Origin: JBIQLO01 sp044464175
GTDB taxonomy: Bacteria > Planctomycetota > Phycisphaerae > Tepidisphaerales > Tepidisphaeraceae
Reading direction: 5' to 3'
NCBI GenBank assembly: GCA_044464175.1
Contig: JBIQLO010000031.1
Coordinates: 1 to 26,697 of the forward strand
Length of the DNA: 26,697 nucleotides
The notes below the pieces were generated by a model. It saw only the letters and a list, made by a program, of their open reading frames with translations, did not search any database and was not told the DNA's origin. Numbering within the stretch: position 1 is the first letter of the stretch; each line of letters opens with the position of its first letter. Positions 8,466 through 17,328 of the stretch are shown piece by piece. A program made the translations under genes and the position numbers.

Positions 8466-11400
8466 TCATTTCACCTGCAGGGCGCTTTGGGCGCTCAGCC
8501 CGGTGCGCACATCCGTGATCTTAACGGTGTACTGGCCGGGGGCATCGTTGTACGCCAGCCGGACGGTGCGCTGCTCCTCGGTCCCCTGCCCTTCTAGCAC
8601 CCGCATGCGGCGCCGCAGCGGCTGGCCGTCGGGACCGATCACCTCAACCCGGTAGATGCCGTCCGCCGCCAGGGCGGCCGGGGCAATCTGCACCGCCTGA
8701 CCCAGGCTCGTTTCCGAGGCGCTGAGCTGAAGGGCCGGGGCGTGCTGCTCCTGCTCGAATGTGCAGAACAGCTGGAACGGCGCGTCCATCTTGAACTTCA
8801 CGGTGTCGGCATGCCCAACCAGCCCGCCGTCCACCCGATAGATGTAGGCGGTGGCCGGGAGCTTCAGCGTGGCCTCCTTGCCGATGTCCCCGTCATCGAC
8901 GGTCATGCCGATGGTGGTGCAGTCCCCCTTCTGTCGGAGGCTCAGCAGCATCTTGTCACGGCGCGTCCCTTCCACCTGCACGCTCGGCTTTACATCGCCC
9001 AGCGCCAGCAGCTTGAGCATGAACTGGTCGAACGGCGTGTCGGCCGAGGCGGTGTCATTGGCCGAGCCCAGCCCCATGTTCAGCAGGATCGCCAGCCCCT
9101 TGCCCTGTTTGCGCCAGGTGAAGGGCTTGATGCCGGGGGACTGCCAGGCCTTGGCCGCCTCGAAATGAATGGATTGCCCGTTGATCGTCTGGTCCAACTT
9201 CACCGGCTCCATCGCCAGCTTCGGCTTGCCGTCCAGCGCCTCGGCCCCGAAAAGACCAGCCAGGGTGCTGTGGTCCAGCGGCTTGCAATACTCATTGAGG
9301 ATGCCGGGGTTGATGTCGGCGATGACGACACCCCCCTTCTCGACGAACTGGGCGATCTTCCGGCTCTCCTCGGCGCTGAGGGCCGAAGCGCCAGGCATGA
9401 ACAGGACATGGTATTTGTCCAGCACTCCGTCATTGACCATGGAGTCCGTGACGAAATCGAGTGTCAGGCCGCGGTGGTGGGCCAGGTTGAGCATGGCCAT
9501 CGCACCATCGGTCGGGTTCATGAAGCGGTCATCCATGAACGATGCGCTGTAAGAGCCGTGGCTCCAGAGCAGCGCCAGCCCATCACTCTTGAGCGGCTGA
9601 TTGATCAGGAGCTGCGCCTGGCCGCCGGCCAGTTTCTCAAGCCAGGGAAGCAACTGCTTGTAATAGTCGGCGTAGCGGAAGTCGATGGCCAGGAAGCCAT
9701 CCACCGCCATGGCGGCGTTGTACCAGGCGCTGCCGTTGACGACCCCTTCCAGCAATCCGCGCCACTGCAGGCGCGGATATCCGCCGCGCCCGCCGTGGCC
9801 GGAGGTGTAGCCGCCCCACCAAAGGGTGCGCAACTTACGGCCGCCCAGGCTGCGGAGCAGGGCGTCCATGACCGGGTTGCTGTACGGGCCCCAGAAATCC
9901 ATCCCCTTGAGCGTCAATTCCAGATCGCCGGGAACGGAGCCTTCGGCCCCCACCAGGGCATGGGGATCGATCGTCTTGATGTAGTCGGCCAGGAATTTAT
10001 GGTTGTCCGCATACTGCTTCTCCATGAAGCGGCGGTGATCGTACCAGGCCGGATAATTCTTCTCCTTCCGCACCTCCTGCGGCGTGGGCTGCTTCACCTG
10101 CTCGAAGCTGGCGAATTTGGTCCCCCACTGCTCGTTAAGCTTCTCGATCGTGCCGTAGCGGTTGCGGGCGTACGCAATGAAGGCCTTCTGATCCGAAGGG
10201 GAATAGCCCGCATCGTACGAGAAGCCGTTTTCATCCCCCAGCGAATAGACCAGAGGGCCGTATTGCGGGATGTTCTTGATGCGGAGGTCGATCGACTTCT
10301 TCCACAGCGCCTGGATGGCGGGATTATAGAAGGACTGATCCGCGCCCAACTCCTCATCTATCTTTTTCTTATCCAGTCCGAGGAGCTGGTTCGTGTGCGT
10401 CCATCCTTCCTTGCCCTTCTCCGTGCCGGCACTGAGGCCGATTCGCGTCATGTAGGGCACAAAACGCTGATCGAACAGGGCGGCCAGGCGCGTGTTGGGA
10501 CCGCCGTCAGGATGGCTCAGGCCCGCGTGCCATCCGGACTTGTCCACCACCTGCGACGCGTAGAGGGCCGGAAACGTGTCCGTCACTGAGCCCCAGGCGA
10601 TCTTGGGATACCCCGGCATGTCGTGGCGGGGGAAGAAAAGGACCGACTGGGTGGTGGCGATGATCTGATTGTTCTGCTCCAGATCGCACCAGAGCACCCC
10701 GGCGAGCGCGGGAATGGGCGGCGGCTTGAGGGTGAAGGTGGCGGAGGCCTGACCGGCGGGCAACTGGAACGACTGCTGCGCCCAGACGCGCCCATAGGGA
10801 TGGTCGGCCAGGCGCAGATGGACGTCCAGAGGCGTCTGGGCGGCCTTGGAGAGCTTGACGGTGACCGGTATCGGAGCGGCCACCTCAAAAGATTCGGTGG
10901 GCGTGGAGAGATTCACCTCACCCAGCGGGCTGGTGACGGTAAAACCATCATAGCCAAAATCGCTGACGCCCTTGGCGTCAAGGACCTGCAGATCAAGCGT
11001 ATATGCCCCGGCCGGCAGATGGGGCGGGGTCACTTTGACGGTTCCGTCGTTGGCCGCATCCTGCTCGTGCGTCCAGGCGATGCGGTTCCAGGAGTCACGG
11101 ATGCGGAGTTTGACCTTGGCCTGGCTTGCCTCTTGGCCGGTCAGGTGAAGGGTAAATCCCTCGGAGGCCAATTGATCGGCGGTAAACGATTTAGCATTGC
11201 CCAATGGAGATGACTGCAAAGAGACGCCGGGCGAGCGGCCGGCGGCCCAGCGGATGGCCCGAAGGGCCAGGACCATGTTGTTTTCGTAGTGTTCCGAGGC
11301 CTGGGTGGTATACGGCTGATCCATGGTGATCGACGTTCCGCCCGAGACACCGCTGGGCGCCCCGGGATATCGGAGCAGGACGATGCGCCCCTTGCCAAAC

Positions 11401-12005
11401 TGGTAGGTCTGGACCAGCTTGTCGGGGGCAATCTCCCGCAGCGAGGGGGGAAGGTTGCCGGAATCGACCAGCGCCGTGATCCTGGCGGCATCCTGCGTGG
11501 GATGGGCCAGCAGTTTCTTCAGCGGAAATGGACGGGAGTAGGTCACGACCAGCCCCCCGCCATTGGCGACATGCTCGACGATGCGGAACTGCGCCTCGGC
11601 CGGGAGAATCTTGAAATCGACATTGCCCAGGACGATGACATCGGCCGGCTTCCTGATCTTTTCAAGCAGCTCGGCCGTCTTTTCCTGAAGGCTGGTGCCC
11701 TCGACGGCCGCCTCATAGACGCTGACCTTGTTCAGCGCGAAGGCGTGGAAAATCGCCACCGCCTGAAAATCGATGCTCATGCGTTCGGCGGCCTCGACAA
11801 CCTCGCGGGCGGCGAGGTTGCGCGGCGTGATGAAAGTGGCGTGAATCGGCCCGCCCGCCAGGGGCGTGGCCCAGTCCAGATGCGGCGATTTCACCTCCAT
11901 GGTGACATCGCGCAGATACGACCCTTCCAGCCGCCCGGCGCCCAAGACAGGCGCAGCGGCCAACACAGCGGCGACGAACGCCCCGGTCCAACGTGTATAA
12001 CCCAT
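8466..12005 (-). CDS. Large secreted GH42-like (beta-galactosidase-type) protein
   Basis: From the ATG at 12005 this is 1179 residues; AGGGAAAGGACT just upstream is a good ribosome binding site, so I prefer it to the GTG at 12026. MGYTRWTGAFVAAVLAAAPVLG is a signal peptide. The order appears to be: a Rossmann-like glutamine-amidotransferase-fold domain (about 30-240, with NGGGLVVTYSRPF), two beta-sandwich regions (about 270-460), a GH42-type barrel (about 470-830), a second amidotransferase-fold domain like the GH42 trimerisation domain (LFMPGASALSAEESRKIAQF), and C-terminal beta domains. YSLGDENGF contains Glu592, the likely acid/base residue. In the segment where GH42 enzymes carry the nucleophile Glu I see LRTLWWGGYTSGH with no acidic residue, so catalysis may be altered. 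At about 1180 residues it is far longer than typical GH42 enzymes (about 650-700). Family assignment is by motif and layout only. Confidence 0.75.
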   Translation of the reverse strand: MGYTRWTGAFVAAVLAAAPVLGAGRLEGSYLRDVTMEVKSPHLDWATPLAGGPIHATFITPRNLAAREVVEAAERMSIDFQAVAIFHAFALNKVSVYEAAVEGTSLQEKTAELLEKIRKPADVIVLGNVDFKILPAEAQFRIVEHVANGGGLVVTYSRPFPLKKLLAHPTQDAARITALVDSGNLPPSLREIAPDKLVQTYQFGKGRIVLLRYPGAPSGVSGGTSITMDQPYTTQASEHYENNMVLALRAIRWAAGRSPGVSLQSSPLGNAKSFTADQLASEGFTLHLTGQEASQAKVKLRIRDSWNRIAWTHEQDAANDGTVKVTPPHLPAGAYTLDLQVLDAKGVSDFGYDGFTVTSPLGEVNLSTPTESFEVAAPIPVTVKLSKAAQTPLDVHLRLADHPYGRVWAQQSFQLPAGQASATFTLKPPPIPALAGVLWCDLEQNNQIIATTQSVLFFPRHDMPGYPKIAWGSVTDTFPALYASQVVDKSGWHAGLSHPDGGPNTRLAALFDQRFVPYMTRIGLSAGTEKGKEGWTHTNQLLGLDKKKIDEELGADQSFYNPAIQALWKKSIDLRIKNIPQYGPLVYSLGDENGFSYDAGYSPSDQKAFIAYARNRYGTIEKLNEQWGTKFASFEQVKQPTPQEVRKEKNYPAWYDHRRFMEKQYADNHKFLADYIKTIDPHALVGAEGSVPGDLELTLKGMDFWGPYSNPVMDALLRSLGGRKLRTLWWGGYTSGHGGRGGYPRLQWRGLLEGVVNGSAWYNAAMAVDGFLAIDFRYADYYKQLLPWLEKLAGGQAQLLINQPLKSDGLALLWSHGSYSASFMDDRFMNPTDGAMAMLNLAHHRGLTLDFVTDSMVNDGVLDKYHVLFMPGASALSAEESRKIAQFVEKGGVVIADINPGILNEYCKPLDHSTLAGLFGAEALDGKPKLAMEPVKLDQTINGQSIHFEAAKAWQSPGIKPFTWRKQGKGLAILLNMGLGSANDTASADTPFDQFMLKLLALGDVKPSVQVEGTRRDKMLLSLRQKGDCTTIGMTVDDGDIGKEATLKLPATAYIYRVDGGLVGHADTVKFKMDAPFQLFCTFEQEQHAPALQLSASETSLGQAVQIAPAALAADGIYRVEVIGPDGQPLRRRMRVLEGQGTEEQRTVRLAYNDAPGQYTVKITDVRTGLSAQSALQVK

Positions 12006-12101
12006 AGTCCTTTCCCTGTGCGACACGCATCGCGCGCGTCATGATTCCCATTCGTCCCTAGACGATGCAAAACAGCTTCCTAAATACCACTCCTGAATTC
12101 A

Positions 12102-12905
12102 TTAAAATCCCGCCACCGTGCCCCAGGTGGGATTGGTGGGCATGCCGTGAGAGAAGACATTGTTGACCAAATGTACCGACGATTCCCCGGGATAGGCCGC
12201 ATGAATGGGCATTTGCTTGGCGTACAGACTCTCGACATGCCCATCGACGAACAGAACATTGCCCATCCCTTCATGGCGGACCACAACATTGTAATTCCGG
12301 GTTGCCTTATCCGTCGGCGGCGCTGCATATACGTTGGCAATCGAATGGCAGTACGTCTCCAGCATCAGAGCCGTACGCGTCGGCAGGCGGAGTTGGGAAA
12401 GCTTTCCCGAAGGCAGCGGCAATGCGCCCAGGGTTGAACTCCCGGTGATGAAGGTGTTCACGCCATAATCGGTGTAATATGACGTCAAGGGGGTACGGGC
12501 CGTCCACATTTCATCGCTGGGGCAGCGAAAAACGCCGCCGTCGCCCATGGTCGGCTTCATCTTGAAATACAGTGGCCCCACCACATCGGTGAGGTAGTAC
12601 CAATTATCAGGCCAGACGCCGGTGCCGGGATTGGGCGCGACCGTTGAATCCAACGGCTGCGTGCGTTTGGTTGAAGGAAGCCAATCATCAAAATCATTGG
12701 CGTACATCCGTATAACGGATCCAAACTGGCGCATGTTGCTGGCGCACGAGACTTTCTTGGCCGCCTCGCGGGCCTTGTTCAATGCCGGCAGAAGCATTGC
12801 GATCAGGATGCTTATGATTCCGATGACGACCAGCAACTCCACAAGGGTGAAGCCCTTGTGAGAGCGGATTCGATTCGTGATCTTCGCTTTATTTTGATTC
12901 ATCAT
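12102..12905 (-). CDS. Prepilin-like protein with DGHV C-terminal motif
   Basis: This 267-residue protein starts with an 18-residue basic leader followed by GFTLVELLVVIGIISILIAM, the type IV prepilin cleavage/methylation signal and transmembrane helix, with the conserved Glu at +5. The extracytoplasmic part includes the family pattern of planctomycete and lentisphaeral pseudopilins: KAREAAKKVSCASNMRQFG after the helix and RHEGMGNVLFVDGHVESL near the C-terminus. An upstream in-frame ATG at 12950 lacks a ribosome binding site and gives an overlong leader, so 12905 (or the adjacent 12902) is preferred. It lies 47 bases after its paralogue and 96 bases before the GH42-like gene. No secretion ATPase or prepilin peptidase is nearby. 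A role in surface display or binding near the hydrolase is an inference. Confidence 0.88.
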   Translation of the reverse strand: MMNQNKAKITNRIRSHKGFTLVELLVVIGIISILIAMLLPALNKAREAAKKVSCASNMRQFGSVIRMYANDFDDWLPSTKRTQPLDSTVAPNPGTGVWPDNWYYLTDVVGPLYFKMKPTMGDGGVFRCPSDEMWTARTPLTSYYTDYGVNTFITGSSTLGALPLPSGKLSQLRLPTRTALMLETYCHSIANVYAAPPTDKATRNYNVVVRHEGMGNVLFVDGHVESLYAKQMPIHAAYPGESSVHLVNNVFSHGMPTNPTWGTVAGF

Positions 12906-12952
12906 ACGATTCAGCTTCGCTCCTTCGACCGCAATAAACGGCCGACACATGG

Positions 12953-13735
12953 TTAAAAACTACCCAGGGGCGTCACCTGCGGCTGAACACCGCCGACAAA
13001 CCAGGTGCTCAGGATACTGGCCGACGATGCGGCGGGGTAGCCGAGCATCGAAGGCACTTCCTTCAGACCACGCGTCTCCACATGCCCATCCAGGAACAGG
13101 ACATTGGCCTTGCCCTGGTGCCGGAACGCGGGCCAGGTGTGGACCTGAACCAGATCGGAGTTGGCGGGCATCGCCGAATTAAAAATTACTTGGGCATGGC
13201 CGTAATTGTCCATCATCAGGCACGTGCGCGTCGGCTGTTTGGCGCTGGAGATGCGCATGGCGGGGAACCGCATCCAACCCGAGCTGGTCTCGTCGGTAAA
13301 GGTGCAGTTGATGCCATAGCTCTGATGGTAGGCGACCGGATTGGTGCCGCTCATGCGGATGTCATAGACATCGTCGGCGGGACAACGGTGAATCGTGTTT
13401 TTGCCGGGACTGGGTTTCTGGTTGACCAGATAGGTGGAGCTGACCGGCGAAGTCAGGACGTAGTAGTTGTTGCTCCAGACGCCGGATGCATTCTGGGTGG
13501 CGCAATTTCCGACGCCCGGCAGGAAACCATGATTGTCGTTGGCGTACATCATCATGATCTGCCCCCACTGGCGCAGGTTGCTCATGCACTGGACGGTTTT
13601 GGCCTGTTCGCGGGCCCGGTTCAGCGCCGGCAGGAGCATTGCGATCAGAACGGCTATGATCCCGATGACGACCAGCAGCTCCACCAATGTGAATGCGGAA
13701 CGGCCCGCTACGGAATGCGTGGGATGTGAACGCAT
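12953..13735 (-). CDS. Prepilin-like protein, paralogue of the neighbour
   Basis: This 260-residue protein is clearly paralogous to the next gene downstream. It has a 14-residue leader and then FTLVELLVVIGIIAVLIAM. The residue before the cleavage point is Ala (GRSA|F) instead of the usual Gly, which prepilin peptidases tolerate less often. After the helix come NRAREQAKTVQCMSNLRQWG and, near the C-terminus, RHQGKANVLFLDGHVETRG. GAGGT seven bases before the ATG is a clear Shine-Dalgarno sequence, as expected for a gene inside an operon. It sits between the CBM9-like gene and its paralogue. Paralogy is seen directly; the function as a minor pilin or pseudopilin is known for the family only in general terms. 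Confidence 0.88.
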   Translation of the reverse strand: MRSHPTHSVAGRSAFTLVELLVVIGIIAVLIAMLLPALNRAREQAKTVQCMSNLRQWGQIMMMYANDNHGFLPGVGNCATQNASGVWSNNYYVLTSPVSSTYLVNQKPSPGKNTIHRCPADDVYDIRMSGTNPVAYHQSYGINCTFTDETSSGWMRFPAMRISSAKQPTRTCLMMDNYGHAQVIFNSAMPANSDLVQVHTWPAFRHQGKANVLFLDGHVETRGLKEVPSMLGYPAASSASILSTWFVGGVQPQVTPLGSF

Positions 13736-13811
13736 GGGATGACCTCACTTTCATGAACATGTTGTGAACGGTCCTTCCAGCCCGCCGCGGGATCACGCGA
13801 TCCGGCGCGGG

Positions 13812-14885
13812 TCAATATCGCTGCAGCAGCTCCCGAAGCCGGGCCTGCCAGTAAATCTCGTCGATCTGGTTCCGCATCTGTGCCAATTTCCCGGCCGCCT
13901 GCAGGGCCTCGGCTCCCTCCAGGCTACCCTGGTCGATGCGGCTATAAGCCTCCTTCAGCTTCTTCAATTGAGCGTCCACCTTGGGATCGGGCGCTTTGGC
14001 CGCGGCGGCTTTGGCCTGCTGGAGCGCCTGGGCGGTCTGGTCGGAGGCCGACTGGATCAACTCCTTGGGCTTATACAGCTGCACCTGATCGCGCGCGCGG
14101 CAGACATAGATCCCCTCCGGGGCGACCATCTGCCACGGGGGCGTCACCAGTTCACTCAGGTGCTGGACGATCGGTTTCATCCCCGAACCTGAATCCCCCA
14201 CAAAGCAGAGATACCCGAACTTATCCGTCGAATTGTAATTCCCGCCGGGCGCCCAGGTGACGCCCTGGAATTTGCCGCTGCTCCAGGCGTAGCGCACATG
14301 GTCAAACATCCAGACGCTGCCCGGCCCAGCCTTGGACCCCAGGTCCGACCAAGGGAAAAAGGCCTCGATCGTCCAACCCTCTTTCTCGATCCTGGTGGCG
14401 CACCGCCAGCCATAGCCGCTCCAGGCGTTGTCGGTGACGGCCGCATCGATCCGCCGCATATCCCCCTGCGAACCGAGCGAGTTGATGGTGAACTTGGTAT
14501 AGCCGATCGATTTGGCATCTGGATCGAAATACAACTCCGCGCAATCATCCGTCCAGAGTTCGGCCGCATCGCGCACCGCCACGTGCTGGCGCAGGTTTTT
14601 CACGTTCGGGTCGTGGTTGACGATGGCCAGATAGAGTCCCTTGTCGTCGTAGGTCATGCGCAGGTCGGTCTTGAGCACGCCGGGACCGGGATCGGGCTTC
14701 CAATATTCATAATACGTGCTGGAAACGGGAACCGACGCCCAGGCCGCATCCGACAGATCGCCGTCAATCACCGGCGCCTGCTTCAGCGGTGTCACCACAT
14801 AACAGGCGATGGTGCGCGTCGATTCCGCCAGCGCGGCAACCGATGTGCACAGGATGCAAACCAGAATCAGACCGATCGACCTCAT
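13812..14885 (-). CDS. Secreted CBM9-like carbohydrate-binding protein
   Basis: This 357-residue protein begins with a signal peptide (MRSIGLILVCILCTSVAALA). Residues about 25-240 match the CBM9/DOMON-like beta-sandwich pattern: APVIDGDLSDAAWASVPV, then a strand with DDKGLYLAI, DDCAELYFDP, the amphipathic block EGWTIEAFFPWSDLG, and a closing FGYLCFV. CBM9-like domains bind reducing ends of sugars and often occur in secreted or surface proteins. The C-terminal about 100 residues form charged helices (Lys/Ala/Glu-rich) that may be a coiled coil. GGGAGG seven bases before the ATG supports the start at 14885. The ATG overlaps the end of the GntR-fusion gene by four bases (ATGA), so the two are translationally coupled. 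The ligand is unknown. Confidence 0.82.
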   Translation of the reverse strand: MRSIGLILVCILCTSVAALAESTRTIACYVVTPLKQAPVIDGDLSDAAWASVPVSSTYYEYWKPDPGPGVLKTDLRMTYDDKGLYLAIVNHDPNVKNLRQHVAVRDAAELWTDDCAELYFDPDAKSIGYTKFTINSLGSQGDMRRIDAAVTDNAWSGYGWRCATRIEKEGWTIEAFFPWSDLGSKAGPGSVWMFDHVRYAWSSGKFQGVTWAPGGNYNSTDKFGYLCFVGDSGSGMKPIVQHLSELVTPPWQMVAPEGIYVCRARDQVQLYKPKELIQSASDQTAQALQQAKAAAAKAPDPKVDAQLKKLKEAYSRIDQGSLEGAEALQAAGKLAQMRNQIDEIYWQARLRELLQRY

Positions 14886-16390
14886 GCCGCAACCTCCCGT
14901 TGAGATGCCTCCAGACATTCATTGCCGCGCTGCTCCACGAGGCGGCAAAATTCATCCGTGCCCAGCCGCCCCGCCACCCACTGCTTGCTCAAAGCGGGCA
15001 GAATCTCCTCTACCGCCCGGATGTATCCCGGGACCCATTCCCCAAAGACCACCGCCTTGTCATGCATCGTCGACAGAATTTCCCTCTCCTCCGGGGTGTA
15101 TGCCTGCCAGAGGGAGGGCATCCGGGCGGAGATCGACTGCTCGCGCGGCGAGCGGGTGATCCAGCGCTGCTGGGCGGGCCAGGCCAGGTGAAGGAGAAAG
15201 TCCCGCGTCTGCTCGCGGTGGGGCGAGAGCCGGTTGAGGAATCCGATATTGATTCCCTCAAGATACCTGCCCCCCGGCCCCAGGGGATAAAGCCAGGGCG
15301 TCCAGCCGGCGCCTTCCTGAGTCATCAGCCCCGTGCGGCAGGTGTAATCGATTTCCGCCAGACATTGCTGAGCGGCCGTGCGCCCCTGATGGACTGTCGG
15401 GCGCGATCCGGTCTGTTCCAAAAAGCGATCCAGCCGATCCAGCGCCTGCCGGACCGCCGGGCGGCGCAGGTTAAAGCGCTCTCCATCCAGCAATCCACCC
15501 GCCGCCACCGTCAGATACTGGTGGACATTGAAGGTAAACACCCCGTGGACGTTGAGCGGACGGGTTCCCGGGCGTGCCGCGGCGGCCTCGGCAAGCAGAT
15601 CGAAGACTTCCTCCCAGGATGCCGCCGATTGCAGCGGGCGCACCAGCCGATCCGGAAGCAATCGGGTGTTGAGCAGCCCTGTCATGAGGCAGGCGCTGAT
15701 CGGCACGCCAATCGACAGCCCCTCCTCCCGGTGCGGCACCGTTTGAATATAGCGGTCTTCCACGCCGGCCGCCTGCAGTTGGGCCGTGTCGAATGGTTCG
15801 GTGTCGCCCCGCAGCCGCCCTCCCTTATACATCTCCATATGCGTGGAGATGAAGGCGTCGGACCAGGGAAGCAGCCGCCCATATTCCCGCCGGTTACCGG
15901 GAAAGCTCGGCTCAATCCGGACCTGTGGATGGTCCTGGCCATATTGGCGGCAAATGCGTTCCCAATAGCGCCGCGTACTCCGGTCCCAGTTGGCGGCCAG
16001 AAAATGGATGTCGCTCACCGCCGATTCGGGCGTATCCAACAGATTGAATCCCACCAGAGGCACAGATGCGTATTCAACAAAATCGTCGGAAGCGGAAAAT
16101 GGCTGCGGCGGCCAAAACGGGGCCGGCTTCAGCGGCTGGTTGGAACCCATTGGGGCGACATACAACCCGCTCTTGGGACGGGAGATCAGTGCCCCCTCGG
16201 CCTTCAGATCATTTAACGCCAGACGCACCGTGTGCAGCGGCGCTTCATATCGCTGGGCCAGTTTGCGCTCAGAAAGGACGCGGTCGCCGGGACGCATCTG
16301 CCCCTGGGCGATCTGCCCGCGCAGCCGGTCGGCCAGTTCGCGCGCAGCCCGCCGGCCGGAAGTCGCTTTGTCGGCTTGCACTCTGGACAT
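14882..16390 (-). CDS. GntR-type regulator fused to a solute-binding-protein-like domain
   Basis: This 502-residue protein has an N-terminal GntR winged helix-turn-helix (about 12-80: AARELADRLRGQIAQGQMRPGDRVLSERKLAQRYEAPLHTVRLALNDL, then a wing GALISRPKSGLYVAP). The remaining about 400 residues resemble an ABC-type family 1 extracellular solute-binding protein without signal peptide, including a hinge-like GINIGFLNRLS and the usual helical C-terminus. Most GntR proteins carry FadR, UTRA or LacI-like effector domains, so this pairing is unusual. The ATG at 16390 is 10 bases after a TATCTT box with TTGCAC 17 bases further upstream, and a TGCA-N6-TGCA palindrome overlaps that -35. The gene heads the glycoside cluster and probably senses a sugar and regulates itself and the cluster. 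Domain boundaries are estimates. Confidence 0.8.
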   Translation of the reverse strand: MSRVQADKATSGRRAARELADRLRGQIAQGQMRPGDRVLSERKLAQRYEAPLHTVRLALNDLKAEGALISRPKSGLYVAPMGSNQPLKPAPFWPPQPFSASDDFVEYASVPLVGFNLLDTPESAVSDIHFLAANWDRSTRRYWERICRQYGQDHPQVRIEPSFPGNRREYGRLLPWSDAFISTHMEMYKGGRLRGDTEPFDTAQLQAAGVEDRYIQTVPHREEGLSIGVPISACLMTGLLNTRLLPDRLVRPLQSAASWEEVFDLLAEAAAARPGTRPLNVHGVFTFNVHQYLTVAAGGLLDGERFNLRRPAVRQALDRLDRFLEQTGSRPTVHQGRTAAQQCLAEIDYTCRTGLMTQEGAGWTPWLYPLGPGGRYLEGINIGFLNRLSPHREQTRDFLLHLAWPAQQRWITRSPREQSISARMPSLWQAYTPEEREILSTMHDKAVVFGEWVPGYIRAVEEILPALSKQWVAGRLGTDEFCRLVEQRGNECLEASQREVAA

Positions 16391-16400
16391 GGCATCGGGC

Positions 16401-16429
16401 AAGATAACCCAAACTGCAATAAGGTGCAA
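16401..16429 (-). promoter_or_regulatory. Promoter of the GntR-fusion gene
   Basis: On the minus strand TTGCAC (16429-16424) is followed after 17 bases by TATCTT (16406-16401). The start codon at 16390 begins about 10 bases after the -10 box, so the transcript would have almost no leader. The -35 lies inside the palindrome at 16414-16429. Confidence 0.55.
16414..16429. promoter_or_regulatory. Candidate operator, copy 1 (TGCA-N6-TGCA)
   Basis: The minus strand reads TTGCACCTTATTGCAG. It matches 13 of 16 bases with TTGCACAATATTGCAC at 17321-17336. Both have TGCA half-sites six bases apart and both overlap a -35 box. The adjacent GntR-fusion protein is the obvious candidate binder. Confidence 0.55.
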
Positions 16430-16474
16430 GGAAAAAATGGCAAAGACAACTTGCGGACGGCCTCGCTGAGGCCG

Positions 16475-17293
16475 CTACGCCTTCACCACCATCCCATCGA
16501 ACGCCGGCTCGATTCCGTGGGGCAGGAGCGTTTGGATCAGCTCCTCGTGCAAGAGTCCGCCATGGTGAGAAAAATGCGTGGCGATGAAGCGGGTGTGGTC
16601 ATCGGCAATCCCGCGTCGGCGAAATTCCTCGGCCATCCGGATCACCCCGCCCACGCACATGTGCCCCCGGTTGATCGTCTCCAGCCCGCCGCTGGTGCAA
16701 TCCAGCAATGCGATATCCAACGTAAGGCCGTCGGCCAGCGCCTCGAGCGTTTCGGACGGATAGAGGCCCGAATCGTGGCCGTAGAAGAGGGTTTTACCAT
16801 TGCGCCGGATGCGCGGCACCACCGCCCCCGGCGCATGATCGGCCGGCAGCGCCCAGATTTCCGCCCCGTCGGCCGTGGTGAAATGATCCCCGGCTTCCAT
16901 CGGCTTGAGCTCGACCACCTCCTTGTATCCGCCCTCCACCTTGAACGACCGGCGCACCATCTCCAGCACCGCCGAATTGCCCCGGATTTCAATCTTTTGC
17001 GGCAGCGGCGTTTTCACGTAGGTCATCCAGGACATCTCCGTCGCCACGATGTGGTCGGCGTGCTGGTGCGTGAACAGGATCGTCCGGACCTGGGAAAGAT
17101 TCCGCCCGGTCTGCTGCATCTGCAGCAGCGTATCGGGCCCGAAATCCACCTTGAGCACCTCATCGATCAAGGCCCCGGCCCGTCCGCGCAGGTTCCGCCC
17201 GCCGCGCCGGCGCGCTTCCAGGCAGTTCACACAGGTGCAAAAGGGAGAAGGCCACCCCTCGGCGGCCGCCGTTCCGAGCATGAGCAGTTCCAT
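16475..17293 (-). CDS. Metallo-beta-lactamase-fold hydrolase, PhnP-like
   Basis: This 272-residue cytoplasmic protein has the metal motif HQHADH (His76, His78, Asp80, His81), a later YGHDSG, and THFSHHGG near the C-terminus. Near the N-terminus, FCTCVNCLEARRR carries Cys19, Cys21 and Cys24, the position and spacing of the structural-zinc cysteines of PhnP-type phosphodiesterases. PhnP itself hydrolyses ribose 1,2-cyclic phosphate, but no C-P lyase gene is present, so the substrate here is unknown. It is divergent from the oxidoreductase gene and shares its control region. The ATG at 17293 is seven bases from a TATTCT box, giving an essentially leaderless message. With the dehydrogenase it may process a sugar-derived ester or lactone, which is inference. 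Confidence 0.85.
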   Translation of the reverse strand: MELLMLGTAAAEGWPSPFCTCVNCLEARRRGGRNLRGRAGALIDEVLKVDFGPDTLLQMQQTGRNLSQVRTILFTHQHADHIVATEMSWMTYVKTPLPQKIEIRGNSAVLEMVRRSFKVEGGYKEVVELKPMEAGDHFTTADGAEIWALPADHAPGAVVPRIRRNGKTLFYGHDSGLYPSETLEALADGLTLDIALLDCTSGGLETINRGHMCVGGVIRMAEEFRRRGIADDHTRFIATHFSHHGGLLHEELIQTLLPHGIEPAFDGMVVKA

Positions 17294-17300
17294 GCCCGGC

Positions 17301-17328
17301 AGAATACCGCCGGAACTTTATTGCACAA
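17301..17328 (-). promoter_or_regulatory. Promoter of the PhnP-like gene
   Basis: On the minus strand TTGTGC (17328-17323) lies 16 bases before TATTCT (17306-17301), and the ATG follows after seven more bases. The -35 is inside the operator candidate at 17321-17336. Confidence 0.45.

Noticed and set aside
8742..10589. 615-residue plus-strand frame opposite the GH42-like gene
   Set aside because: It shows no domain or signal and has the skewed composition of an antisense frame in GC-rich DNA.
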